A stretch of 64,000 nt of DNA from Malurus cyaneus samueli (GCA_009741485.1 CM019214.1:24896906-24960905), one strand, 5' to 3'; positions 46,321 to 58,830 are shown, counted from the stretch's first letter. Notes: a model not told the origin generated them from the sequence alone. Translations and numbers: made by a program.

Positions 46321-46914
46321 ATGACAGGTAATACAAGAAATAGCATGTTTAAATAATAGCAAAGAAGAATTAGTACTGAATAGATTGACTGGCAGGTTTA
46401 TGAAATCTTCATTATGGGTAGACTTTTAGAACTAGCTTGGTGCACACCTGCTGAGTGTAGCAGGTGCTCCTGGGTTCAGGTGAAGCCTCTTTGAGGTGAG
46501 GAAATGAATCATCTGACAGTCCTAGATCTTTCTTCTTCTGTTTAAAACGTGCCTGTATTATGCTGTTTAGAAAATATCTGCAGACAATATAACTGCTGTC
46601 TCACTTATAGCCTTGTCCTTCCATGGTCTTTGTTGTATTCATTGAATCATTTTGTTTTCTGGATATGATTATGTTATTGCTCCACTTGAAGTTTAACAAT
46701 TAGATGCTGCTATAGCTCAAGATGCTACCAAATGAGTTGTTTGAGGTGTCTCATGCTGAATTTCAAGATGGCTGCTAGTTGGGAATTGAGGAACTCCAAA
46801 ATTAAGTGCCTGTTGAGGGCTGCGAAAGTAGAAACAATGAGCAATGGGACTCTCAGTGTGAAACATGCAGGGTATAATGTAAGCTCAAGATAGTAGCATG
46901 GAGCAACATTTTAA

Positions 46915-47151
46915 ACCCAACTATTTTGCAGGTCTTACTGTGCTAGAAAATTTTCTATAAAAGGAGGAAAAGTTGACAACCAAGTGTTCAGGGCATTTGG
47001 GACTGTGCAAGATGAAGCCCTGGAAAATAAGGCTCCTACCAGGCGTAAAAAAGGGAAGCAAGTGGAGGTGACAGTTGAGTTCATCCATGATGTAGCCAAA
47101 GCTGGCCACTGCTCAATCCAGCTGCTTCCCACAGTGCCAGAGCTTCATTAA
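46915..47151 (+). other. Open frame after a splice-acceptor-like site
   Basis: The frame opens after a TAA, includes a ctattttgcag|G acceptor-like site at 46931, and reads 72 codons from 46933 to a TAA. The product is charged (PTRRKKGKQVEV, then TVEFIHDVAK) with no known domain. It could be a terminal exon, a processed-pseudogene scrap, or chance. Confidence 0.15.
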
Positions 47152-48689
47152 ATTTCCAAGACTGCAAACATTCTCATAAAAAAAATTGAACTCCACCTCC
47201 TCTACCCTAAAAGCATCCATCACATTCAGCCCAGGAAGAGGACCTTAGCATTCAGAGCTTTAGACTCTTCAAGAACAGACCCTATGGCATAGAAATATGC
47301 CTCTTGTAAGAACTTTGTCTGACAGGAGCTCAATGTCCATCCAGACAAGCAGGAAATGCAGAAGAACTCTTCTACTGTGAGGTTCAAAACTCAAAAAGTT
47401 GGGTTAGATCCAGAAGCAGCGCACAGGAGCATTTCCTCTTGTCCTGGCTGTGAATACAGAGCTACACAGCTGAAGTAACAGCTCCGTTTGTAGGTGAAAT
47501 AACCCCGCAGCTGTTTCTCTATTTATTATTTTCATGGATTCTCTTTCATGGATTTCAAGGGGATTCTAAATGGCAGAGGCAAACTTGGGATCTCACATGA
47601 AAAAGAATTTCTCCTGTCTTAGAGAGAGCTGTCCCCTCACTTTCTCTCCAGCCCCAACCATGTATGTTCCTAGCAGGTGCTTTATTTTATTTTTAACCTC
47701 TGTTCTGAATGGAGGAAGCCTTTGCTTGCTGCAAACATCCGGGAATCAGAGCCTAAGCACATCCTAGAAGGATTTCCTGTTTGGGATTTTGGAGCCAGAC
47801 TTCGCCTGCATGAACAGAAGCTTCTGAGCAGCGAGCTCAGTACTGCGGTGCTGTGGGCCAGGTGACTCCCATCTGCTTTGAGATTGGGCAAAACTGCCCT
47901 ACCACTTCCCACCTGTTAGGGATGAGCATAGGAATATGCAAAGTCCAGTCTGGGTAGGGATGTGCCTGGCTCTGGGCTCAGGGTCTGTGTGGTGGCAGAA
48001 CAGCATCATGCAAGGTATCATGGCATACCGTGTTTGCCTGCAGCTCTTGGAACATGTGCAGCAAATGTGTTTTCTGTGCTCATGTCAGCTGGACTTGGGC
48101 CATTATGGGTTCCAGTTTGACATATTTTACCACCTCCTACATTATTTCAATTTTGGAAGTTCACCAAAGCACTGATTAAATATTCCTACCAGTAGTGGTC
48201 TGCCCTGAGTAGGTGGGTAGTGTATTTCTGCTCTTGCCTCTCTGCGTAGTTGCTCTCACAAAGCATAGCTTGACTTAACATCTTTCTACCAGTCCACATA
48301 CCTCTCCAAAGATGCACATCAGAATGACTGTGTAAGGCCTCTCCGAATGTCCGAGCAAGTAATATGGGTGTGTTCTCCCCTCCTTGCAAAGTTGCTCCCA
48401 GAATATCTAATACATTAGAATTTACTAGGAGACCAAAAGGAATCCACTAATTTCCCTCTCTGAGTAGAGGAAGCACTTGTGAACAAATTGCAAGTCTGAG
48501 AGGAGGGTTGTTTGATGATCTGAGGGGCTGAGGAATAACAAACTCACTGATACTGAGGAAAGGACTGAAGGGAATGACCTAGGAAAATGCAGATTGCTTG
48601 CAGTAGTATAAAGAATTCAAAGCAGATTTTAAAGGGAAATGATAATTTGAAAACATGGCAATGATTTGATAGGCCCTGTGATCTTCATT
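47152..48689. other. Intergenic, nothing recognised
   Basis: No gene, RNA or repeat family identified. Confidence 0.3.
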
Positions 48690-48960
48690 GTGTTTGTAAA
48701 TTACTTGGATGCAGGACTGAAGGGATACTAAGAAAGTTTGCTGTTGATAGAAAACTGGGAGGAGCTGTTGACTCCCTCAAAGGCAGGGAGGTCTTGCAGA
48801 GAGACCTGGACAAATTAGAGGACAGAACAATCACCAACCAGAGGAAGTTTGACAAGGGGAAGTGCCAGATTCTGCATTCTGGGATTGGGCATCCTGATAC
48901 ACATAGACGGGGAGATGAGATGCTGGAAAGCAGAGCTGTGGAAGGAGACCTGGATCAACA
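48690..48960 (+). mobile_element. CR1 reverse-transcriptase C-terminal fragment
   Basis: RDLDKLEDRTITNQRKFDKG followed by KCQILH is the CR1 block normally reading RDLDRLE..NLMKFNKGKC. Truncated. Confidence 0.75.
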
Positions 48961-49239
48961 GAAAGTTGAATATGAGTCAGCAGACAATCAAAAATAGCAG
49001 ATCAGATCAGCTTTGGAAATTTGCAAGGGGATTCACTACTCTGTGAGTAGCTTTTTCCAGTGTTACATTACAGTCCTGATGAAAAAACTTGCTCTAATAT
49101 TCACTCTGAATCTCTCAAGGTGTGTGGTGATTGTTACTGTGCTGTTGTCTGCATTTTGTTCCATGATCTTTGTAACCTTTCCTTCAGAGAGCAGCAGGAT
49201 ACTGTTAAGCAGCCCTATTGCTTAAGCATCACCAGACCA

Positions 49240-50150
49240 AGTGAGCCCAGTTTCTTCAGTGTCTTGGTATAAATTGATCAGATGTGCCAGACCATCACCT
49301 ATCTCCTACAGTTTTCCCATATCCCTCATGAACAGGGAGAGACAAAAATACACAGAGGATTCCAGGTGGGGCTTCACTATATCCCAGTTCAAGGAGGATG
49401 ATTATTCCCCTTGATCTGCTGCTGACAATTCTCCTATTGCAATGCAGAAAGTTGTCCTCCTGATTTGCAATTAGAGTATCCCACTGCCTCTTCATTCCAT
49501 GCTCACCCCAGCCCCATGCTCTGTTCAGTAGGACTGTGACTTAGCCAGATGGTTCTCAACCTGTAGCAATTTTGGGGTTATTCTGACTCAGGAGCAGAAC
49601 ATTGTACTTTTCCTTATTGAAATTCATGAGGTTTCTGCTGAGTTTCTAGACACCTCTTTGGACTAAGGTGCCACACATCAGTGACCTCTCCTAGTGTCAT
49701 CTTCAGAGTGGTAAACAATACTGGCTCCCAAATCAATGCTTGGTATATTTTGTTGGCTGTTAGGCACTCACCCTGTATTGAGTCATTGACCACTAACCTT
49801 ACTGCCCAGAGGTGCAACCAATCTTCAGCCCACCTAATGCTCCATTCATGCAGACCATATGTCCTCAGGCTGTAAACTAAAATCCTGTGGGTGCAGCTGT
49901 CAAGGCTGCATCTATTGCTTCCCCTTAATCCATACAGCCAGTCATTGTTTCAGAGAAAATAATTGGGCTTCTCAGGCATGATTTGTGCTTGCTAAATCTC
50001 TGCTGACTATTTTTGATTGCCTCCTTGTTCTCCATATGGTCAGAAATGGATTCTGAGACAAAGCAGTCCATGAGTTTTCCAGGTATGGTGATGATCTTGA
50101 CAAATTGGTCGTTCTCCAAGTTCCTTGCTCCCTTTCTTGAAGGCGAGTGT
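49240..50150 (-). mobile_element. Probable long decayed CR1
   Basis: Reversed and diverged. The clearest match is CCTTGCTCCCTTTCTTGAAG near 50120, the FKKGK region; the left boundary is uncertain. Confidence 0.5.
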
Positions 50151-50154
50151 AATG

Positions 50155-50645
50155 TTTGAATTATAGAATTATAGCATGGAATGGGTTGGAAGGAACTGTT
50201 AAGGCTCACCTACTCCAACCCCCCTGCAATAAGCAGGGCCATCTTCTGCTGGATCAGGTGACTCAAAGCCCCATCCAACCTGACCTTGAATGTTTCCCCA
50301 CCCTCACCATAAATATTTCTTCCTTATGCCTAGTCTGAGTCTACTGTGATTTAGTTTAAACCCATCACCCCTTGTCCTGTCATTACAGGCCCTGATAAAA
50401 AGTCTATCCCCATCTTTGTCATAATCCTCCTTCAAATTCTGGAAAGGGCTGTAAGATCTCCCCAGAGCCCTCTCTCTTTCTCCAGGCTGAACAACTCCAA
50501 CTCTTTTAGCAAGTCCACACAGGAGAGGTGCTCCAGATCTCTCATCATTTTTGGGGCTTTTCTCTGGATCACTCCAACAGGTCTGTGTCTTTCCTGTTCT
50601 GAGGACTCCAGAGCTGGGAGCAATGCTCCAGGTGGGAACTTTCCT
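50155..50645 (-). mobile_element. CR1 3' end
   Basis: Starts with GAATTATAGCATGGAATGGG and runs through CACCCCTTGTCCTGTCATTA and CTCCAGGCTGAACAACTCCA to the ORF2 end. Confidence 0.85.
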
Positions 50646-50659
50646 GAGTGGAGCAGAGG

Positions 50660-50800
50660 AGAAGAATGGGATGGGCTTGGGATAGGGCTTGGAGGAACCT
50701 GGTCAAGTGGAAGGTGTCCTTGCCCAGGGCACAGGTCTTGGAATGAGGTAATCTTTCAAGCCCCTCCCAACCCCAGACCATTCTGTGATTCTATGTGGTT
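50660..50800 (+). mobile_element. CR1 3' terminus
   Basis: GGGATAGGGCTTGGAGGAAC, CTGGTCAAGTGGAAGGTGTC, ending in the 8-bp-like ATTCTGTGATTCTATG tail. Confidence 0.8.
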
Positions 50801-51849
50801 CTGTGAGTTCTCTTCTGTGAACTATTGGCACTTCTTGTGCCAATGTCAGTGTTGAGCATCCACAGCATTCTATGTCAAGAAGGTTGGGTTAGGGTTAGGG
50901 TAAGAAGTTCACCAGGCCATAGAGCTGAACAAAAAGACCATCCACAGATTGCTGATGGCTGCATTGTCCTCTTCCCCATTTTCCTCATTTCTCTCCTTTC
51001 CAGAATGGAAACTAAGTTGTACCACACTTTGAACTAGTCTGGACCTTTATCAGCCTTGTTCCCCTTTTCTAAACTTTTTTCCTGCCTTCCTGTGACCTTC
51101 TCAAGATAGATGTAGGAGGAAATAAACTGAATATACTATAGCTTGGTGAATTTATTACAAAAATTGTAAGATGTGTTGTTCAGGGTCAAAAGCATTTGGT
51201 TTCTTTAGGATACCTTTAGATCAGTAACAATGATCCAGAGTTACTTTTTATATCTAAATCCAGCTCTGCCTATGTGATATTCAGGAAGAGATGCAGACAT
51301 GCAAATCCTGAAGGATTCCTTGTATATGAAATTTGTTTGGTGGTTGCTACTTATTTGAATTTATTGTAATTGATGGAAGAACCTTTTCTTGATGGAACAC
51401 ACTGAGCTGTGACCTTTAGCAGATGATCTCAGCAATGGACCCTAATCAACATCAGTTTCTTCACTAAAAAATCAAAGAAGGTCCAGCAGTGGTTATTGGC
51501 CTAGAGGCTGTGTGACTCCAACAGACACACAGATACTACTGAGACCTGGCCTGTCTGGAGCAGGGAAAAGCTGCCTGAGTGGTCAAGCTGAGCTGAGGAG
51601 CCAGTTGCTGGCAGAGATGCCTGGACAGTCATCAGTCTTGGTTTTTCCCACGGCATAGACTGGTGGAGCCCCAGTTTCTTGTAGCACAGGCACATTGGCT
51701 GAGTTTCTTCCAGCCGGGACCTTAGGAGCCCTGATGTGAGTCAAGGTGTTGGCAGGTCACAGGTACTTGAGCTCTGGGTTATGTGCTGAAGAAGGAACTG
51801 TGGTTGAGAAGAAAAAATAGCCTGTGATCATGTCCCCATATGCCCCCAG
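50801..51849. other. Spacer left of the CpG island
   Basis: A short telomere-like GGGTTAGGGTTAGGGT lies near 50885. No gene recognised. Confidence 0.35.
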
Positions 51850-52960
51850 TGTCGCCCGCAGCCTCATTTAATCCCCTGCCCAGCCCTTTTCCTGCCTGGT
51901 CCCATCCCACTGCTGCGTCCTGCTCTTGCCAGCCCCTTCCCATTTCTCGGGTTCCCGGCGCCCACTGCTTTCTATCATCTTTCTGTACCCCGGGTCCGGC
52001 CCTTCCTCCCTCTCCGTGCCGATCCTGCTCCCCGGCCCCATTGGTGCCCCACCACACCGGCCCACCGTCCGCACCCCACCCGCCACCCGGGGCCGCCTCG
52101 AGGCCGCGCTCCGCCGGCGCGCTCCGGTGCGGGCGGGAGGGGGCGGTGAGGGAGCGGGGGCTGAGGGCGGCGCTGGTCGGGTTCAGCAGGAGCCTTCGCG
52201 CCGAGCCAGCGCCGAACCGCGCCGAGCGCTCCGCAGGGCCACAGCCGCACCGAGGCGGCCGCGGCACCGGCGGGGCACGGGGCGCTTGGGGCGCTGGAGC
52301 GGCCGGCGGTACCGGAGCGGCCGTGGACCGGAGCGGCGGGGAGGCTGCGGACGTCGTGGCGGGCCGGACCCTGCGGGATGTGAACGCCGCGGCACGGGAC
52401 CCGCAGTGTGAGTCCTAGCGCCGGGACTGGCCTTAGCTCGTCTCCCCCGTTGCCCCGCACGGTGGCATCGTCGCACGGTGGGACCGGACCGGGACCGGGA
52501 CCAGGCGCTTTGTTCTGCCTCAGCCGCGGAGACAAGGAGCTGAGGGGGGGGGGGACGGGGGACGCGCCCGCGGCGGCGCAACACCGCGGAACCGCGGCCG
52601 GACCGGGCTCACTGGCGGCCCCGGCGCGGCAGCTGCCGGGCGGACGGGATGGGACGGGACGGGACGGGACCGGCGCTCACGGTGCCCGCTGGGTAGACCC
52701 GCCGAGGGAGGGTGCTCAGCGGAACCGTGGAGGCGCCGGGCGGGGGCTGCGGGCCGGGCGGAGCGGGAGCGGGGCTGGCAGAACGCCGGCACGGAGACCG
52801 CCCGGTGCGGGACGTCCGGGAGCGCCGGGGACGAGGACAGGGAGCGGCATCGGACGGTGGGCCCGGCGGCTGGGAGCCCCGGGAGCCCGGAGTTCAGGGG
52901 GATAGCGAGCCCCGACAGCCGGGGGCTTCTGTATACAGGGAGCAGGCAACGGCCCGCAGC
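51850..52960 (+). promoter_or_regulatory. CpG island, probable DCHS1 promoter and untranslated exon 1
   Basis: This strongly CpG-rich block sits 3.6-4.7 kb upstream of the DCHS1 coding exon and has the same orientation of splice signals. A good donor (AGT|GTGAGT, cut after 52407) could end an untranslated first exon. It has no TATA box and is GC-box rich, as in housekeeping or developmental promoters. The long open frames on both strands here reflect lack of AT, not coding. A divergent promoter for a leftward gene cannot be excluded. Confidence 0.5.
52643..52671. repeat. (GGGAC)n pentanucleotide microsatellite
   Basis: About five tandem GGGAC-like units inside the CpG island, with a G-run every five bases. 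Confidence 0.8.
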
Positions 52961-52971
52961 GCCTTGGCGAT

Positions 52972-55900
52972 GGGTACAATCTGGCAGGGGCCGGTGTAGC
53001 ACGGGCATGTCTTGAGACTGGGACTGTGGGAATTGGCTTCGGCGCGAAAGAATTTCATTAGAGCTTCCTTTGTGGGGGATGCGTTCTGAGAGACAGGAGA
53101 GCCCCAGTGTGGCACAAAAATGGGATCCACTAGGATGCAGTAGGGCTTAACTGCATCTGCAGGAAGAGATTGCTACCGCCACTCTGACTGCGTGGAGCCC
53201 GTATCAGAGGGTCATGAGGCTGTGTGGCCGGGCTTGGAGCGAGCAGAAGGGTGCTGGTCCTGAAGGCCCAGGTGGGAGATTGTAGGAGGGCCAGGAAAGA
53301 CGGAGGTGGCTATAGGTAGTGGAAGGATGAGTAGAGGCTCTAGGCAAGTCAGGGCTGTGCATGGTTTTGATGACAGATCATCTCAGACTAGAGAGAATCA
53401 TCTGTGTGAACAGGAGGAAAGCATATTCCAGGTCAGTGACTGGTGCACAGCAAACAGGCTTCCTCTTCTGGGCTGGAGTCTCAAAAACATCATTACACGA
53501 CTCATGGCCTCTCATGTCAGACTTAGGGTATGGCATCAGCAGCATCTGCAGCTTTCATGAAGCCTTTGCACAGCCAGTACTCTGACTTCTGTTTGTGTCA
53601 TGCACAGTGGGTGCCGTCTTTCTAGCTTCTTTGTTGGGGCTGCTATGAGCCCACTTGCCCTTTCTCATGGCTGACACAAGGCACAAGGTGCCACTGGCAG
53701 GTAGGCAAGGGTGCACACAGTGGTTCCAATGTAAATGCCTTTTTTCCAAATGTCACACATCTGCTAAGTGTAGGCTGGGCTGCCCTGGTGCCCCAGCCTG
53801 TCAGCCCTATGTTGCAGCTTGCTTCATTTTAGCTGCCTTTGCTTGTCAACCTCCTCACTATGGCTCTGGACCTCAAAGACCTATGTGGAGAGATTCTCAT
53901 CCTGGCAGTTTTCTTCAGAGACTCCTGCTGCCGTTCTTCACAAGGGATCTCGGTACCCGGTGGTGGGAGGGACAGAAAGGGAGCGGGGCAGTCTGGCTCA
54001 CATTACAAGGCCCGGCCAAGCCAGCCCCTGCACTGAGCTCTCTGCTAACTGGAAGCAGCTGTTCCGAATTGGTGACTCTGCATCCACTGAGGTCACTGCT
54101 GTCTCTCTCTGACCCAAGCCTGCAGACCTCTGTAACAGGGGGCTGCTGGTACCAAGGATGGCTTCTGCTCACTTCCGACTGGTGTGCTCTGGTAGCAGTT
54201 TAGTTGCACCTCTTGCTGAGAGATAGACTTGCTTTGAAACTACCCAATTGCATCCAGGGAGGATAGAAGTGAAGAAGTTTACACAGGCTTTCATCACCAT
54301 TTCCCCAGCCCAGGACCCCTAACTTTTGTTCCGTGGTTGTGCTAATGCTCTCAGCTGCTCTTCACACTCCCCATATTTGCTTTTCAAGTTTCTCTCCTCC
54401 CTGCCAGCAGCCCACAAAGCCTCACTGGCTTCTCAAGAGCCACATTACTAATTGAACCAGGTGTGCTTTTCCCCATGTCTATGTTCTAATCTCTGCCTGA
54501 CACTACCCAGGAACTGTTAGCTCCAACCAGTCTTTAGTCAGTGAGGTTATCCCAGGGAATCTTGGCCCTCTACCTGCTTTTCTACATGTGTTTTTTGTTT
54601 GTTTGGTTTTCTCTATTTTTGTTTGGTTTGGGGTTTTTTGGGGTTTTTTGAGGGGGTTGTTTGATTTTGTTGGTTTGTTGTTGGTTTTTTGGTTTTGGGA
54701 TTTTTTTCCTAAGCTCCTGCCAAGGCCTTAAAACCTCTGCCCTGTCCCTTCCCATGACCTGAGCAGCTGGAGCACCACTGGAATTGTGCAGTCTCATCAC
54801 AGAAGTTACCTCGGACCCCATTCCTCCAAGACTGCATGTTCTATGGGCACACATTTACCCCTCCAGCTTGGGAATTAGAACTAGCTCCAACAGGGACACA
54901 CTCTTCTCTAGAATCTGTATTAGTGCAGATTCCCAACTCACAGCCCACATGGATAAAAGTCTCCTCTTTTGACTTCTGCTTCTAGGACACTGTGAGGGTT
55001 CTCACATGCTGGGTGCAAGAATAGCATGTGGATTTACCTCAGAATGTGTGTGCAGGCCTGAGACACTGGATCCTTGCTGAAGTAAACACTTCTTTATGAG
55101 TAGAAAATACTTTTTAATGGTTTTGTTTCTATCACTAACCCAGGATTTCCACAGGAAAAAACAAATCTTGATAACTGACCCAAGCTGGGAAAGGTGACCC
55201 AAGAATAACCATCCCATGTCCCCTGGAAAGGGTTAACACTTCCATGGGGTTCTTTGGTCAAGGGCTGACATTCTTAGTCCCCAAACTAGGCACTGCCAGC
55301 CACCTCCATCCCTCAAGACAGGGAGGTTCTTGCTCCTGCATCTAACATAAGTGGCTCCTGAGTGTGGTTATGGGACCAGCAGCAAATGCTTTCAAGAGAG
55401 TCCAAGTGTGAGCTCATGCTGCCGCCATCCCTGTAGACCACGAAGCCTCGTTCGCTGTGGCTGAGCCAGTGTTGGAGTTGGTGTTCTTCAGCAGCTCTTG
55501 GCCGCTGGGTTGTTCTGGCTGGTATCAGGAAGGGTGGGCAGGGCCTGGCAGCCCGTGGGCACAGGGAGTGTGTCCGGCATGTCTGCCATGTCCGGCTGCA
55601 GTGCTGCAGGAGCTGTGGCTGCCTGTGCGTCCCTCCCCCACTGCTGCAGCGAAATGCAGTTACAGGGGAAAGGGAGGGAAGGAGTCGGAGCCAGCAAGGA
55701 GCAGCAAGAAAGAGACAAAGGAGGGGAGTGAGCAGCGGAGGGTGTGGGACGGAGCAGCTGGCAGCTCAGAGGGAATCGCTGCGTTCTTACTGCACTGCAA
55801 CCACCCTCCATGGTACCAGCTTAGGGCACCCACAGATGTCCGTGCCAGCCCAAACAATGGAGTATGGTCTGATTTTATCACAGGCATTCCCAGCTGTGGG

Positions 55901-56533
55901 CACATCCTTTGCAATACAGCCGTTTTGATTTATTGTTCACTGGCTGGAAGCCCACTCCAGTTCTATGCTCCCTCCCAGGGACGCCAGATTTGTGCTTCGT
56001 GGGTTTTTGGCACCTATATCCCTGTGGTCCTGAAGGCACATTGCTGGGAAAAGAGAGGGGTGGGGGCTAGGGTCTCAACTAGTCACTCGCTGAGCTGTCG
56101 CATGATTTGAGACCAGCTTTTCTCAGGGTGGAGAGGTGAAAGGCTGCTGTTTGCCCAAAAACCTCTGTCTTCTTTCAGACTGGCTCTGAATCTCACAGGA
56201 AGCATTCAGCTGTTGAAGACACAGGAGCATGCTGCCCTGGGGCGGCTGGCACCAGTGTTGCCAGGCGGGCAGTGGTTGGAAAGAGCACTTGAGGATGTAG
56301 GAAGCACCTATGTGACAGGGCACTGTCAGTTGTGACCTGCTGGGCTGACTCCAGGTGCTGTCCCAGCCCTTTGTTCTGGACAACCTCTGACATGTTGTCA
56401 CATTTGCTTCTTGTGAGGGACAGGTGATACATTGTGATCAGACAGCAGGTACCTGGCAGACCTTCCCTCTCCAGGCTTTTTTCTGTCCTTCCTTTGCTCC
56501 CTCTTAACCAGTATCCTCTGGTCTGCATTCCAG
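52972..56533 (+). other. Putative DCHS1 intron 1
   Basis: No gene was recognised. The stretch is unusually free of CR1 compared with the rest of the window. It holds a G/T-rich tract (54588-54712). Longer open frames near 53655 and 55457 begin at non-ATG or arbitrary codons and show no domain. A GC-richer patch at 55440-55780 could be regulatory. Confidence 0.4.
54588..54712. repeat. G/T-rich low-complexity tract
   Basis: Runs of T (up to 7) alternate with G-runs (GGGG, GGGGG) on the plus strand for about 125 bp, inside the putative DCHS1 intron 1. Confidence 0.8.
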
Positions 56534-56596
56534 GCAGGATTAAAGCGAACTCTGCAAAGGAGATCAAGCCAACCTCTGCTCTGCTGGTTGCCAGCC
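56534..56596 (+). other. DCHS1: DCHS1 exon 2 untranslated leader
   Basis: A pyrimidine-rich run ends in ctgcattccag|GCAGG, which is the most likely 3' splice site before the DCHS1 start codon and leaves a 63-nt leader in this exon. A second possible acceptor (cctcttaaccag) lies about 20 bp upstream. Confidence 0.45.
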
Positions 56597-58348
56597 ATGG
56601 AGCAAATGAAAAGGTCAATAATGCTTCTGCTGGAGCTGCTCATTCTCGGGGGCCTGAGAGCAGGGATGGGCTCTGCTGTCCTGGGCACCCTGGATCTACA
56701 AATAGATGAGGAGCAGCCGGCTGGCACCATCATTGGGGACATCAGTGCTGGCCTGCCCCCTGAAACTAGTGCCTACATGTATTTCATCTCAGCGCAGGAG
56801 GGCAGTGGCGTCTCTACTGACTTGGGGATAGACGAAAATACTGGGATCATCAAAACAGCTCGTGTCCTGGACCGGGAGACCCGGGACCACTACAGCTTCA
56901 TTGCTGTCACCCCAGAGGGCATCACGGTAGAAGTGAACATCCAAGTGAATGACATCAATGATCATGCCCCAGCCTTTCCCAAACAGCACGGCACCTTTCA
57001 GGTCCCAGAGCACACACCCATTGGCAGCAGGTTTCCCTTGGACCCAGCCTTTGATGCTGACAGTGGCCTCCTGAACACACAAGGCTATGTGATTAAGGGA
57101 GGGAATGTGGGGCAGGCCTTCCGCTTGGAAACGCGTCGAGGACCCAATGGGGTCCTGTATTTGGACCTGGTGGTCAACAGTGTTCTGGATCGGGAGAACC
57201 GTTCATCATACTCACTGCTGTTGGAAGCCTACGATGGTGGTTCTCCTCCTCGGAGCACCCAGATGACACTGGATGTGTCCATCCAGGACATCAATGACAA
57301 TGCTCCCAGCTTCAACCAGAGCCGCTATCATACACTCATCTCAGAGAATCTGAAACCTGGCAGCAGCATCCTGCAGGTCTTTGCCTCTGATGCAGATGAA
57401 GGTGACAATGGGGATGTGATTTATGAGATCAACCGGCGGCAGAGTGATCCTGACCAGTACTTCACCATTGATGCTCGGACTGGAGTCATCAAGCTCAACA
57501 AGGGTCTGGACTATGAAGTGAGGAAGGTGCATGAGCTGGTGGTGCAGGCAAGGGATAAGGCTGTTCATCCTGAGGTCACCACAGCCTTTGTCACTATCCA
57601 CGTACGTGACTACAATGACAACCAGCCCACCATGACTATCATCTTTCTGAGTGAGGATGGCTCCCCACAGATCTCCGAGGGAGCCCAGCCCGGACAGTAT
57701 GTGGCACGCATTTCTGTTTCAGATCCAGACTACGGAGAGTACTCCAATGTCAATGTCACACTGGAGGGAGGAGATGGCAAGTTTGCCCTCACTACCAAGG
57801 ACAACATCATCTATCTGATCTGTGTGGACCAACTTCTGGATCGGGAAGAAAGAGACTCCTATGATCTGCGGGTGACAGCTACTGACTCAGGAACACCCCC
57901 GCTCCGGGCAGAATCAGCCTTTGTGCTGCAGGTGATGGATGTTAATGACAATCCCCCACTCTTCGACCAGCAGGAGTACAAGCAGAGCATCCCTGAGGTG
58001 GTGTACCCAGGCAGCTTTGTCCTGCAGGTGACAGCTCGTGACAAGGACCAGGGTCCCAATGGGGAGGTACAGTACAGCATCCTTCATGGCCATGACACCC
58101 ACTCCAGCTGGTTTACCATTGACCCTGCCACTGGCATCATCACTACTGCTGCCCCACTGGATTATGAGAAGGACCCTCAGCCTCAGCTCACGGTGCTGGC
58201 CACAGACCGGGGAACCCCTGCCCTCTCTTCCTCAGCCGTGGTGCATGTGGCCTTGCAGGATGTCAACGACAATGAGCCAGTGTTCAGGAGTAACTTCTAC
58301 AACGTGTCCCTGAAGGAGAACACCCCTGTTGGGACCTGCTTCCTGCAG
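56597..58348 (+). CDS. DCHS1: DCHS1 first coding exon (dachsous cadherin-related 1), partial gene
   Basis: A single 584-codon open exon starts at an ATG in a strong context (GCCAGCCATGG) and ends at CTGCAG|GTAGGT in phase 0. Residues 1-27 look like a signal peptide (basic MEQMKRS, then a leucine-rich core). Five cadherin repeats follow, ending with the calcium-linker motifs DINDHAP (119), DINDNAP (231), DYNDNQP (338), DVNDNPP (448) and DVNDNEP (555); a sixth repeat begins at 564. LDRE/LDYE motifs sit in each repeat as expected. The segments LDLQIDEEQPAG, GDISAGLP and FISAQEGSGV are characteristic of DCHS1 rather than DCHS2. DCHS1 is a ~27-cadherin giant that binds FAT4 in planar cell polarity and growth control. 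The remaining exons, including the membrane and cytoplasmic parts, lie beyond the window. Confidence 0.92.
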
Positions 58349-58807
58349 GTAGGTATTGAAGCCTGAGCTTGGGGAGGGCACCGCCAGGGCTGGGAGCAGC
58401 TTGGGGTGGGAGACCTGCCACTGCAGGGTGTTTGGTGCAGGTGTCATGGCTTTGATGGGCAGCACTTGCACCAGGAATGTTGGAGTGAAGATCCCCACAC
58501 CTGGTGTGAGTCTGGAGTGGGGCCAAGTCATGTACATCCTTTCTGTGTGCAAGAAGTGGGCAATGCCGCTGACATCGGGAATGCCCATTGTGCAGAGCAC
58601 AGTGTGGGCCTTGGTTGAGGTGAATCCTGCTGTGCCAGGCCTTTCTTGCATGAGTGTGGAGCTGCTTTGCAAGCAGGACACTCAAAATGGAGCTCAGGAA
58701 CATGATACTGCCTCTGGGAACCTGCCTGTACCCAGACTTGAAAGTTCCCTCTCCCCCTGTAAGGTCATCAGTCCAAGTTCATCAGTGTTGGTAAGGCTGG
58801 CCGTGAG

Positions 58808-58830
58808 CATTAGCATTAATTATGCTAATG
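58808..58830. promoter_or_regulatory. POU/homeodomain-like palindrome in DCHS1 intron
   Basis: Two inverted ATTAGCAT/ATGCTAAT half-sites flank TAATTA, making a near-perfect 23-bp palindrome. ATGCTAAT resembles the octamer bound by POU factors, and TAATTA is a classical homeodomain core. Function is inferred from sequence only. Confidence 0.35.

Noticed and set aside
50885..50910. Interstitial telomere repeat
   Set aside because: Only about three imperfect TTAGGG units; too short to be meaningful.
31001..51800. ADAL, the mammalian neighbour of LCMT2
   Set aside because: None of its conserved adenosine-deaminase motifs could be found by eye on the plus strand.
51840..52905. Long overlapping open frames on both strands
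   Set aside because: They coincide with the CpG island, show Pro/Arg/Gly-rich composition and no domain; GC content alone explains them.
55457..56110. 217-codon plus-strand frame before DCHS1
   Set aside because: It begins at GTG, not ATG, shows no domain and lies in the putative intron.
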